A stretch of DNA of 64,000 bases from Hyphomonas sp. (lineage in GTDB: Bacteria; Pseudomonadota; Alphaproteobacteria; Caulobacterales; Hyphomonadaceae), in assembly GCF_022844445.1 (NCBI RefSeq), contig NZ_JALHLS010000001.1:1-64000 (forward strand). Direction: 5' to 3'. Both the position numbers and the translations under genes were made by a program. The stretch's first letter is position 1. Every line of letters starts with the position of its first letter. A model generated the notes under the pieces. That model made no database searches and was not told where the DNA came from. It saw nothing but the letters and a program-made list of their open reading frames with translations. Below, piece by piece: positions 49,999 through 56,372 of the stretch.

Positions 49999-50283
49999 AT
50001 GTACACGACCGAAGACCAGATCCTAATCGAAACGCGCGTTGCCAACGAAAAGAAAAGCGCTGGCGCCGCATACTTCCTATGGTTCTTCCTCGGCTTCCTA
50101 TCGGCGCACCGCTTTTACCTGGGCAAACCGATCACAGCCATTCTACAGATTTGCTCATATTTTCTCATTATCGGCTTCGTCTGGTGGGTCGTGGACCTTT
50201 TCCTCATCCCCGGCATCATCCGTGACAAGATGGACGAAACCCGCGGCCGCATGACCCGCGACATGCGCCGGTACGCTTACTGA
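49999..50283 (+). CDS. TM2 domain protein
   Basis: 94 residues. After a charged N-terminus comes AAYFLWFFLGFLSAHRFYLG (TM2 motif), then a second hydrophobic helix including GFVWWVVDLFLIPGI. Two membrane helices with the conserved G-x-x-x-H-R-F-Y-L-G. Function unknown; the family is widespread. The frame extends far upstream in this direction but that part is unconvincing; I chose the ATG at 49999. Confidence 0.85.
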   Translation: MYTTEDQILIETRVANEKKSAGAAYFLWFFLGFLSAHRFYLGKPITAILQICSYFLIIGFVWWVVDLFLIPGIIRDKMDETRGRMTRDMRRYAY

Positions 50284-50375
50284 TCCGCGTTCTCAGCCCC
50301 GCGCCCACTTTAGTCCGCTCATTCCCGCTCAAGCGAAGATGAGAGCTTCAGCTTGTCAGACTCTTCTCTTCCGAC

Positions 50376-50404
50376 TTGACTATATATTTCTACAATAGTA
50401 GAAA
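50376..50404 (+). promoter_or_regulatory. promoter of the VOC-ArsR-SRPBCC operon
   Basis: TTGACT (50376-50381) and TAGAAA (50399-50404) are 17 bp apart; ATG follows at 50433. The operator palindrome lies between and across the -10. Confidence 0.55.
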
Positions 50405-50407
50405 TAT
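50384..50407. promoter_or_regulatory. candidate ArsR operator: perfect 10-bp-arm palindrome
   Basis: ATATTTCTAC, a 4-bp spacer AATA, then GTAGAAATAT. The arms are exact and sit over the promoter of an operon that encodes its own ArsR-family repressor, which is the standard autoregulation layout. Confidence 0.65.
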
Positions 50408-50432
50408 TGTCAATACCTGGAAGGATAATCCG

Positions 50433-50906
50433 ATGTCCGAATTTGACCGCCCCAAGGGCCTCGCCAGCGCGCTTTGCTATGGCGATCCCAACGCCGCCTT
50501 TCTCTGGCTCGAGGAGGCGTTCGGCTTCGAGCCCTACATGGTCCTGCTCGACGAGAATGACAAAATTGCCCATTCGGAAATGTCTTTCGGCACCGGCTTC
50601 ATCATGGTCGGCAGCGAATGGTCCGAGAACCATAGTAGCCCGAAGAACATCGGCCTGAAGAACACCCAGACCGTCCATGTCCAGCTCGGAAAGGGCGAGG
50701 ACATTGACGCCCACTGCGCCCGCGCCCGCAAGGCCGGCGCCGAAATCCTGCAGGAGCCGGACACGCAGTTCTACGGCGACCGGACCTACCGCGCGCGCGA
50801 CCCCGAAGGGCATATCTGGACCTTCGGCGTCACCGTGATGGAGATGTCCTCCGCCGACTGGGACAAGGCCTCCGGCGGCGCGCTCCGTACACTGACACGC
50901 CTGTGA
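50433..50906 (+). CDS. VOC-family (glyoxalase/bleomycin-resistance-like) protein
   Basis: 157 residues from the ATG at 50433, with AAGGA 9 nt upstream. The PhnB-like segments NAAFLWLEEAFGFEP, HSEMSFGTGFIMVGSE and the C-terminal DPEGHIWTFGV are a vicinal-oxygen-chelate fold with a conserved C-terminal His and Glu. Such proteins bind or modify small toxic compounds. First gene of a three-gene operon that overlaps the ArsR gene by GTGA. Confidence 0.85.
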   Translation: MSEFDRPKGLASALCYGDPNAAFLWLEEAFGFEPYMVLLDENDKIAHSEMSFGTGFIMVGSEWSENHSSPKNIGLKNTQTVHVQLGKGEDIDAHCARARKAGAEILQEPDTQFYGDRTYRARDPEGHIWTFGVTVMEMSSADWDKASGGALRTLTRL

Positions 50907-51238
50907 AACCTCGCCCGAACCTTGATGCCACGCTGACCGCGCTCGCCGATCCGGACCGGCGGCGGGCCATCGAACTGCTCGGCAAGGCGCCGCGCCGCGC
51001 CGGGGAACTCGCCGAAGCGCTTGGCCTGCCTGCGCCTGCGATGAGCCGCCACCTGCGCATCCTCAAGCAGGGCGGCCTGGTCGAGGAAACGCATCCGGAG
51101 TTCGATGCCCGCGTGCGCATCTACACGCTGAAGGAGGGCGGCATGGCCGATCTCAAGCTCTGGCTCGCCGATACAGAGACGCTCTGGGCCACGCAGCCAA
51201 CGGCCTTCAAAGTTCACCTGGAGAAGAAGCGTAAGTGA
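50903..51238 (+). CDS. ArsR-family transcriptional repressor (GTG start)
   Basis: 111 residues. The winged helix-turn-helix is clear: LTALADPDRRRAIELLGKA, GELAEALGLPAPAMSRHLRI, then LKQGGLVEETH and the wing VRIYTLKEGG. No cysteine or metal-site pattern is evident, so the inducer may be organic, as in regulators of the AHSA1-linked cassette. Starts at GTG overlapping the VOC stop and ends overlapping the SRPBCC start. It is the probable regulator of the palindrome upstream of the operon. Confidence 0.88.
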   Translation: MKPRPNLDATLTALADPDRRRAIELLGKAPRRAGELAEALGLPAPAMSRHLRILKQGGLVEETHPEFDARVRIYTLKEGGMADLKLWLADTETLWATQPTAFKVHLEKKRK

Positions 51239-51693
51239 GCGCTGTCCTCGTCGCCATTCGCGTGCCCGCCGCACCGGAGGATGCGTTCGATGCGTTCACG
51301 GATGATATCGGCCTCTGGTGGCGCCCCAGCGCCCTGTTCCTGCTGACCCCGCGCGGCGACGGCACGCTCAGCTTCGACGGCGAGAGGCGCCTCATCACCA
51401 CGCTTGCCAGCGGCAAGGTCTTCGAAATCGGCCGCGTCACCGCCTGGCAGCGCGGCGCCCGCCTCGCCTTCACCTGGCGTCAGGCAACCTTCACACCGGA
51501 CCAGATCACCTGCGTCGAGGTCACCTTTGAAGCCATTGGCGAAGACACCCGCGTCACGGTCACCCATCGCGGCTGGGACACCATCCCGCAGGAACACGTC
51601 GCCCGCCACGGCTTCCCGCTTCAGGCCACGCAAGGCCACCTCGCCAATGGCTGGCGCGCGAGCCTCGCCGCGCTCAGGGATAGATTTCGCTGA
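51235..51693 (+). CDS. SRPBCC/AHSA1-family protein (GTG start)
   Basis: 152 residues, START-like helix-grip fold: VAIRVPAAPEDAFDAFTDDIGLWW at the N-terminus, FEIGRVTAWQRGARLAFTW centrally and GWRASLAALRDRF at the end. A hydrophobic cavity binding a small ligand is typical. It starts at GTG in a GTGA overlap with arsR and overlaps the convergent GFA gene by about 20 bp. The third member of the operon; ArsR-AHSA1 pairs are common in bacteria. Confidence 0.86.
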   Translation: MSAVLVAIRVPAAPEDAFDAFTDDIGLWWRPSALFLLTPRGDGTLSFDGERRLITTLASGKVFEIGRVTAWQRGARLAFTWRQATFTPDQITCVEVTFEAIGEDTRVTVTHRGWDTIPQEHVARHGFPLQATQGHLANGWRASLAALRDRFR

Positions 51694-52162
51694 ACCGCGC
51701 CCACAGCGCCGGCCGGGTCGTCTGGAAACTTTCCACTGCAATTGCATCTTCCGCCGCCACGGCATCGGCCGCCGCATACTCGATGAAGATGTGCGAGGTG
51801 GGGACCGCCCAGGTGCTGTCGTCCAACGTGCCCGCGCAGAGGATCACGAGGTCCGGCGCCACCGCCGGCAAGTGCCACATCCGCGTGCCGCACACCGCGC
51901 AGCGCTCGACGGGAATCGCATTGCCGCTGCCGCCGGTCCGCGTGAACACATCACGCGCGCCGCCGCTCACCTGCAGCGCGTCCTTCGCCACATGCAGGTA
52001 CAGGCCGAACGGGCCGCCCGCGAGGCGCTTGCAGTCATCGCAATGGCACGCATTCACCGCCATTGGCCGCGCCGTCACCCCATAGCGCACGGCGCCGCAA
52101 TGGCACCCGCCTTCCATCGGCAACTTCGGCAAGGGCGGACGGTTCAGGGCAATGCGCTTCAT
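51674..52162 (-). CDS. GFA/CENP-V family protein (glutathione-dependent formaldehyde-activating-like)
   Basis: 162 residues with the zinc-binding cysteine arrangement GGCHCGAVRY, ACHCDDCKR and RCAVCGTRMW. Functional formaldehyde activation is not shown; many GFA members are uncharacterised. An alternative start at MEGGCHCG is 15 residues later. Its 3' end overlaps that of the SRPBCC gene on the other strand. Confidence 0.85.
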   Translation of the reverse strand: MKRIALNRPPLPKLPMEGGCHCGAVRYGVTARPMAVNACHCDDCKRLAGGPFGLYLHVAKDALQVSGGARDVFTRTGGSGNAIPVERCAVCGTRMWHLPAVAPDLVILCAGTLDDSTWAVPTSHIFIEYAAADAVAAEDAIAVESFQTTRPALWARFSEIYP

Positions 52163-52242
52163 GCGCCATGAATAGGCCGCACACGCCGCCTAATCAATCG
52201 AAGCGGATTGACGCCGCCCGCACTCCGGAGAACAGTTCGCCC

Positions 52243-53172
52243 ATGACACGCGCCCTCGCTTTTGCCGCCCTCGCCCTCGCCGCCTGTACCGGCGTTCCCG
52301 TCTCCCTCGCCGAGACCCCCGCAACGCCCGCGGCTGCCAATAGCTGGCGGACCGTCGACCCGGACAATCTCATCATCCTCGACGCGCCGACCGGCCAGGT
52401 CGCGATCGAGCTCTTCCCGGAAGCGGCCCCTGCCCATGTCGCGCGGATGCGTGAACTCCTGGCCGAAGGCTTCTATGACGGCGAATTCTTCTACCGCGTC
52501 ATCGACGGCCACGTCGCCCAGGCCGGCCGCGAATTTCCGATGGCCAGCAATGCATGGCCCAACGTGCCGCTGGAGGCTGAGCGGGCCGTTTCCGTCGACG
52601 GCTTTGTTCCGCTCGGCAATGCAGACCTCTTCGCCCCTGAGGCCGGCCACCGGTCCGGCTTCGCGGTCGGGCGCGATGGCGGCCAGGAATGGCTCCTCAA
52701 CTGTCCCGGCGCCCTCGGCATGGCGCGCGACGAGTCGCCCGATACGGGCAGCACGGAAATCTACTTCCCCCTCCAGCCGCGCCGCTACCTCGATCGCAAC
52801 TATACGATCTTCGGCCGCATTATTGACGGCATGGAGCACATCCACCGCCTGCCGCGTGTTGATCCGTTTACGGAAGAGGAAGCGAACGCCCTGTTCGGCG
52901 AGGACGAACCCCTCGCCTACCAGATGGCTATGTTCCGCCGCTCGAAGCTGAACTTCAACGCCGTCTTTGCAGCAAAGCTCGCCTCCGCTATCCCGGAAGC
53001 CGAACGCCCCGTCTACGAAGTGATGGACACTTCGTCCGAAGAATGGGCCGCCTTGAAGGAGTCGAAGCGCGACTATTCCAAGGTCCCCGCCTTCATCGCC
53101 CCGCCAATCAACAAGCTGGATATCTGCTCGCTGCCCGTCCCGGCCCGGCTGGTCGGCCCGGTCTTCGAATAG
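52243..53172 (+). CDS. cyclophilin-type peptidyl-prolyl isomerase, lipoprotein-like
   Basis: 309 residues from the ATG at 52243. A signal sequence MTRALAFAALALAAC gives a lipobox LAAC, so it is probably anchored in the periplasm. The cyclophilin core includes GQVAIELFPEAAPAHVARM, FYRVIDGHVAQAGREFP (Arg and Gln of the active site) and IFGRIIDGMEHI. An extra C-terminal 70 residues lie outside the core. It helps fold envelope proteins. It is divergent from the GFA gene across 80 bp. Confidence 0.9.
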   Translation: MTRALAFAALALAACTGVPVSLAETPATPAAANSWRTVDPDNLIILDAPTGQVAIELFPEAAPAHVARMRELLAEGFYDGEFFYRVIDGHVAQAGREFPMASNAWPNVPLEAERAVSVDGFVPLGNADLFAPEAGHRSGFAVGRDGGQEWLLNCPGALGMARDESPDTGSTEIYFPLQPRRYLDRNYTIFGRIIDGMEHIHRLPRVDPFTEEEANALFGEDEPLAYQMAMFRRSKLNFNAVFAAKLASAIPEAERPVYEVMDTSSEEWAALKESKRDYSKVPAFIAPPINKLDICSLPVPARLVGPVFE

Positions 53173-53179
53173 GCGGGCC

Positions 53180-53451
53180 TCAGCCCGGCGCTGCCTGCGC
53201 CTGGCCCTGCAACCGGTTGATCGCGGGTCCATGCTCCTCATCGCGCCATAGCCTGCAGATCTGGCGCGCCACTCCGGTAGAGCTGACGAACAGTCACAGA
53301 CCATTGTGTTGGGCAGGAAGCTCGAGCCGGTGAACGTCCAACGTTCCTTCGGCGCACGTCGGCCGCCGTCAGAATCCGCGAACGCCTGCACAGCAACATA
53401 ATCCTGTCCGGGAACCAGATGTCTGAGCGGTGGCGTCGGCGAAGTCTGCAT
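53180..53451 (-). pseudogene. decayed small gene, DUF3601-like, with frameshift and in-frame stop
   Basis: Reading the minus strand from the ATG at 53451 gives MQTSPTPPLRHLVPGQDY then VAVQAFADSD and KERWTFTGSSFLP (47 codons). The protein-like signal then moves to another frame: NGL, a TGA (53296-53294), LFVSSTGVARQICRLWRDEE and HGPAINRLQGQ, ending at TGA 53182-53180. The two pieces join if one base is missing near 53306-53310 and the TGA replaces a Ser codon. From memory this is a DUF3601-type domain (GExWxFxGxxFLPYDDGLSLF then IRLQWR). Function unknown; the homologue needs a search. Confidence 0.6.
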
Positions 53452-53757
53452 CAGCCTGCATGTTCTTGCGGTGTTGCCGGCATCGCCGTCGCTGACGCCA
53501 TATTGGGCGCGCGTGTACAGCGGCTGGTAACCGGCGCAACCTTACGCATTTATAATCTGTCCCATTCCCTACAGGATTCAGGGCGTTAGCCCGCGCCCGC
53601 CCGCCCCCGCGCAGAAACCAGCCCGGCCCCGCCTTGCCAGCTTACAGGCGCCATAGTTTCGTCACCGTCAGCAGCGCGGGGCATGGGCGCCTCGTGTTCG
53701 GATCGGGACGGACCCGATGGTGGCGGGTCCGAACGGAAGGCGACGGGGCAAGTGACA
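53452..53757. other. 306-bp stretch without a gene, possible promoter for the macro-domain gene
   Basis: No convincing coding frame. It holds an exact TATAAT (53551-53556) without a good -35, about 200 bp before the macro-domain gene's ATG, which would imply a long 5' leader. I see no terminator, repeat or tRNA in it. Confidence 0.35.
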
Positions 53758-55062
53758 ATGGCGTTTGAAGGCAAGGCACAGGTGGCGGAGAAGCCCGCCG
53801 AATTCGAGGCGCGCCAGACCGGGCGGCGCTGTTTCGTCATCCTCCCCTATGCAGCGCCGAGTACGCCCGGCACACCGGCCATAGACTTTGACGCCGTCTT
53901 CCACGAGATCATCCAGCCGGTCGCCGAGGATCTCGACCTCGACTGTATCCGCTCCGACCGGGTCAGCCGGTCCGGCCTCATCCACCGCGAGATGGTGGAG
54001 AACATCATCGACGCAGATGTGGTGATCGCCGACATCACGCTCGGCTCGCCGGACATCTTCTTCGAACTCGGCATCCGCCAGGCCGCGCGCCGCGCGGGCA
54101 CTGTCGTCATGTGCCATTCCGGCAGCAATGAGGATTTCAACATTACCGGTGTTCGCGCGCTGGACTATGAACTTCCTCCCGAAGGCGCTCCCGCCCGCGC
54201 GCAAATCCTGGCCGACTGCCGCGCCCTGCTGCGCACCCACATCAAGAACAGCCTTGACAACCGCGCGACGGATTCAATCGTCCATTCATTGATCCCGGGC
54301 ATCTCTATCCGCCTGCCGGATCGTCCGCTCCCGGAGCGTCGCTACCACGTCTACAAGCTCGGCCTTGCCGGCATGACTGGCCCGAAGGCCGCCCGCCAGA
54401 TCGAGATCATCACCGGCGACATCGCCGACATTGACGATATCGACGTCTGGGTGAACCCCGAGAACACGCGCATGGAACTCGCGCGGCTGCATGACAGCTC
54501 CATCTCAGCCACCATCCGCTATCTCGGCTCGCGCCGCGACCGGCACGGTTTCGTGCGCGACGACGCGATCACACGCCTGCTGCGCAGCAAGGTCGGCGCC
54601 AGCCACCGCACCGGCATCGAGCCCGCCACCACGATGCTCACCAGCGCCGGCGCCCTCGCCCGCACCAACAAGGTGAAGCTCCTTGTCCACGTCGCCGCCC
54701 ATCAGGGTGAGCCCGGCCGCGGTTACCAGCTGATTGGCGCCTACCGCAAATGCGTCACCAACGCGCTCGCCGCCGTCGACCAGCATAATGCCGGCTTCAG
54801 CGCCAAGCTAAACGCGAAGTCCGCCCTGCGGTCGGTCCTCCTGCCCCTCTTCGGTGCCCGTTCGCCCGGAGAATCGCCCCACGAGCGCGTGCAGGGCCTG
54901 ATCCACGCCGCACACCAGTACCTGCTCCATTCGGCCGACACACGGATCGAGCGCGTCGCCTTCCTCGCCTGGACCCAGGTGGACCTTGAGCTCTGCCAAG
55001 CGGCCCTTCACCGCCTCGGCCTGAAACCCGCCGGCGCCCCCAGAGGCCCCGGCAAGGCCTGA
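53758..55062 (+). CDS. TIR/deoxyribosyltransferase-like domain fused to a macro domain
   Basis: 434 residues from the ATG at 53758. N-terminal domain (about 22-165): RRCFVILPY (strand 1), a DFDAVFHEIIQPVAED helix, NIIDADVVIADIT, then SPDIFFELGIRQAARR with Glu103 in the place of the catalytic glutamate of nucleoside deoxyribosyltransferase-like and TIR-like NADases. C-terminal domain (about 213-420): IEIITGDIADIDDIDVWVNP-ENTRMEL, LLVHVAAHQGEPGRGYQ and LLPLFGARSPGES, in the order of a macro (ADP-ribose-binding) domain, with WVNPEN replacing the usual VNAAN. Cytoplasmic. A solitary gene with no partner visible. NAD cleavage or ADP-ribose signalling, and defence, are inferences. Confidence 0.75.
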   Translation: MAFEGKAQVAEKPAEFEARQTGRRCFVILPYAAPSTPGTPAIDFDAVFHEIIQPVAEDLDLDCIRSDRVSRSGLIHREMVENIIDADVVIADITLGSPDIFFELGIRQAARRAGTVVMCHSGSNEDFNITGVRALDYELPPEGAPARAQILADCRALLRTHIKNSLDNRATDSIVHSLIPGISIRLPDRPLPERRYHVYKLGLAGMTGPKAARQIEIITGDIADIDDIDVWVNPENTRMELARLHDSSISATIRYLGSRRDRHGFVRDDAITRLLRSKVGASHRTGIEPATTMLTSAGALARTNKVKLLVHVAAHQGEPGRGYQLIGAYRKCVTNALAAVDQHNAGFSAKLNAKSALRSVLLPLFGARSPGESPHERVQGLIHAAHQYLLHSADTRIERVAFLAWTQVDLELCQAALHRLGLKPAGAPRGPGKA

Positions 55063-55154
55063 CAAGCGGGCGAAATTCCCTCCACAGGCGAACGCTTGTT
55101 GTGCAATTCGCAGGCGCGCATATGTGCACATCTTGCGGCGTTAACGAATTTTAA

Positions 55155-55170
55155 GCACTATATATGGTGT
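55155..55170. promoter_or_regulatory. NrdR box upstream of nrdB
   Basis: GCACTATATATGGTGT closely matches the NrdR consensus ACACWATATATWGTGT (about 13-14 of 16). It is 41 bp before the nrdB start and overlaps a plausible -10 (TATATA). Only one clear box is visible; NrdR usually uses two. Confidence 0.65.
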
Positions 55171-55211
55171 TTGGACGCCACCAAAGACGTTTGCATTCTA
55201 AGGAGTTCCCC

Positions 55212-56249
55212 ATGGCTGACGGCAACGCGAACCTTCCCGGCCTGCTCACCCCGAGCCACGCCTACAAGCCGTTCCGCTATCCGTGGGCATACGAGTTCTG
55301 GAAGAAGCAGCAGCAAGTCCACTGGATGCCCGAAGAAGTGCCCCTCGGCGAGGATTGCAAGGACTGGGCGGTGAAGCTGTCGGACGCCGAGCGCAACCTG
55401 CTGACCCAGATCTTCCGCTTCTTCACCCAGTCGGATGTCGAAGTCGGCGCCAACTACATGACCAACTACATGCCGCGCTTCAAGCCGGTGGAAGTGTCGA
55501 TGATGCTGGCCTCGTTCTCCAATATGGAGACAATCCACATTGCGGCCTACGCTCTGCTGCTCGAGACGATCGGCATGCCGGATTCCGAATTCTCTGCCTT
55601 CATGGAATACAAGGAGATGTCGGCCAAGCACGACTATCTCGGCCAGTTCGGCTGCGAGACGAACGAGGACATCGCCGTTTCGATGGCCGTGTTCGGCGCC
55701 TTCACCGAAGGCCTGCAGCTATTTGCCTCCTTCGCGATGCTCATGAACTTCCCGCGCTTCAACAAAATGAAGGGCATGGGCCAGATCGTGACCTGGTCCA
55801 TCCGCGACGAGTCGCTTCACTGCGAAGGCATGATCAAGCTTTTCCACACCTTCTGCGCCGAAACGAACGTGATGACGGACGAGTTGCGCGAGAAGATCCG
55901 CGAGTGCTGCCGCACCGTGATTGCGCTGGAAGACAAGTTTATCGACCTCGCCTTCGAGATGGGCCCGGTCGAAGGCATGACGCCAGCCGACATCAAGAAC
56001 TACATCCGCTACATCGCCGATTGGCGCCTCGGCCAGCTGAAACTCGAGCCGATTTACGGCATCGACAAGCACCCGCTGCCCTGGCTGTCGGAAATCCTCA
56101 ACGGTGTCGAGCACGCGAACTTTTTCGAACAGCGCGCCACCGAATACTCCAAGGGCGCCACTAAGGGCGACTGGCACGGCGAAGACGGCGTCTGGGGCCG
56201 CTTCGATGAACGCCGCAAGAAAGCCGCCGAAAGCGTGCCCGCCGAATAG
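55212..56249 (+). CDS. nrdB: class I ribonucleotide reductase beta subunit
   Basis: 345 residues from the ATG at 55212 with AAGGAG upstream. The diiron/tyrosyl-radical segment is METIHIAAYALLLE, giving E-xx-H-xxx-Y exactly as in the E. coli enzyme, so a radical Tyr is present; later ligands are in FTEGLQLFASF and RDESLHCEGM. It makes deoxyribonucleotides with NrdA, which is not adjacent here. NrdR repression and oxygen-dependent radical chemistry are the family expectations. Confidence 0.95.
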   Translation: MADGNANLPGLLTPSHAYKPFRYPWAYEFWKKQQQVHWMPEEVPLGEDCKDWAVKLSDAERNLLTQIFRFFTQSDVEVGANYMTNYMPRFKPVEVSMMLASFSNMETIHIAAYALLLETIGMPDSEFSAFMEYKEMSAKHDYLGQFGCETNEDIAVSMAVFGAFTEGLQLFASFAMLMNFPRFNKMKGMGQIVTWSIRDESLHCEGMIKLFHTFCAETNVMTDELREKIRECCRTVIALEDKFIDLAFEMGPVEGMTPADIKNYIRYIADWRLGQLKLEPIYGIDKHPLPWLSEILNGVEHANFFEQRATEYSKGATKGDWHGEDGVWGRFDERRKKAAESVPAE

Positions 56250-56274
56250 ATATTTGGTTGCAAAGAGCCCCGCC

Positions 56275-56303
56275 CTAACCGTCGCCCTTATAAGGACGGT
56301 TAG
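56275..56303. other. 9-bp perfect inverted repeat between nrdB and dnaX
   Basis: CTAACCGTC pairs with GACGGTTAG across an 11-nt loop containing CCTTATAAGG. No T-run follows, so it is a weak terminator or a protein-binding site. It lies in the 123-bp gap, where some alphaproteobacteria carry ffs; I find no SRP RNA motif here. Confidence 0.4.
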
Positions 56304-56372
56304 AGTGCGGCGAAGCACAATGCCAACCCCCATTTGCCCCAGCGCTCCGGCCCGGCTAGTGTCCGCCCGGTA

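Noticed and set aside
52159-53451. Long minus-strand open frame through the cyclophilin gene
   Set aside because: Most of it is antisense to a clear cyclophilin gene; only the 5' part outside that gene is protein-like, and it is reported as the pseudogene.
55145-55160. CtrA-like TTAA-N-TTAA upstream of nrdB
   Set aside because: The two TTAA halves are 6 bp apart, not 7, so it does not fit the box; the NrdR site explains the palindromic AT-rich sequence better.
56250-56372. Possible ffs (SRP RNA) gene upstream of dnaX
   Set aside because: The conserved GGAAGCAGCC-type core is absent; only a 9-bp hairpin is present.
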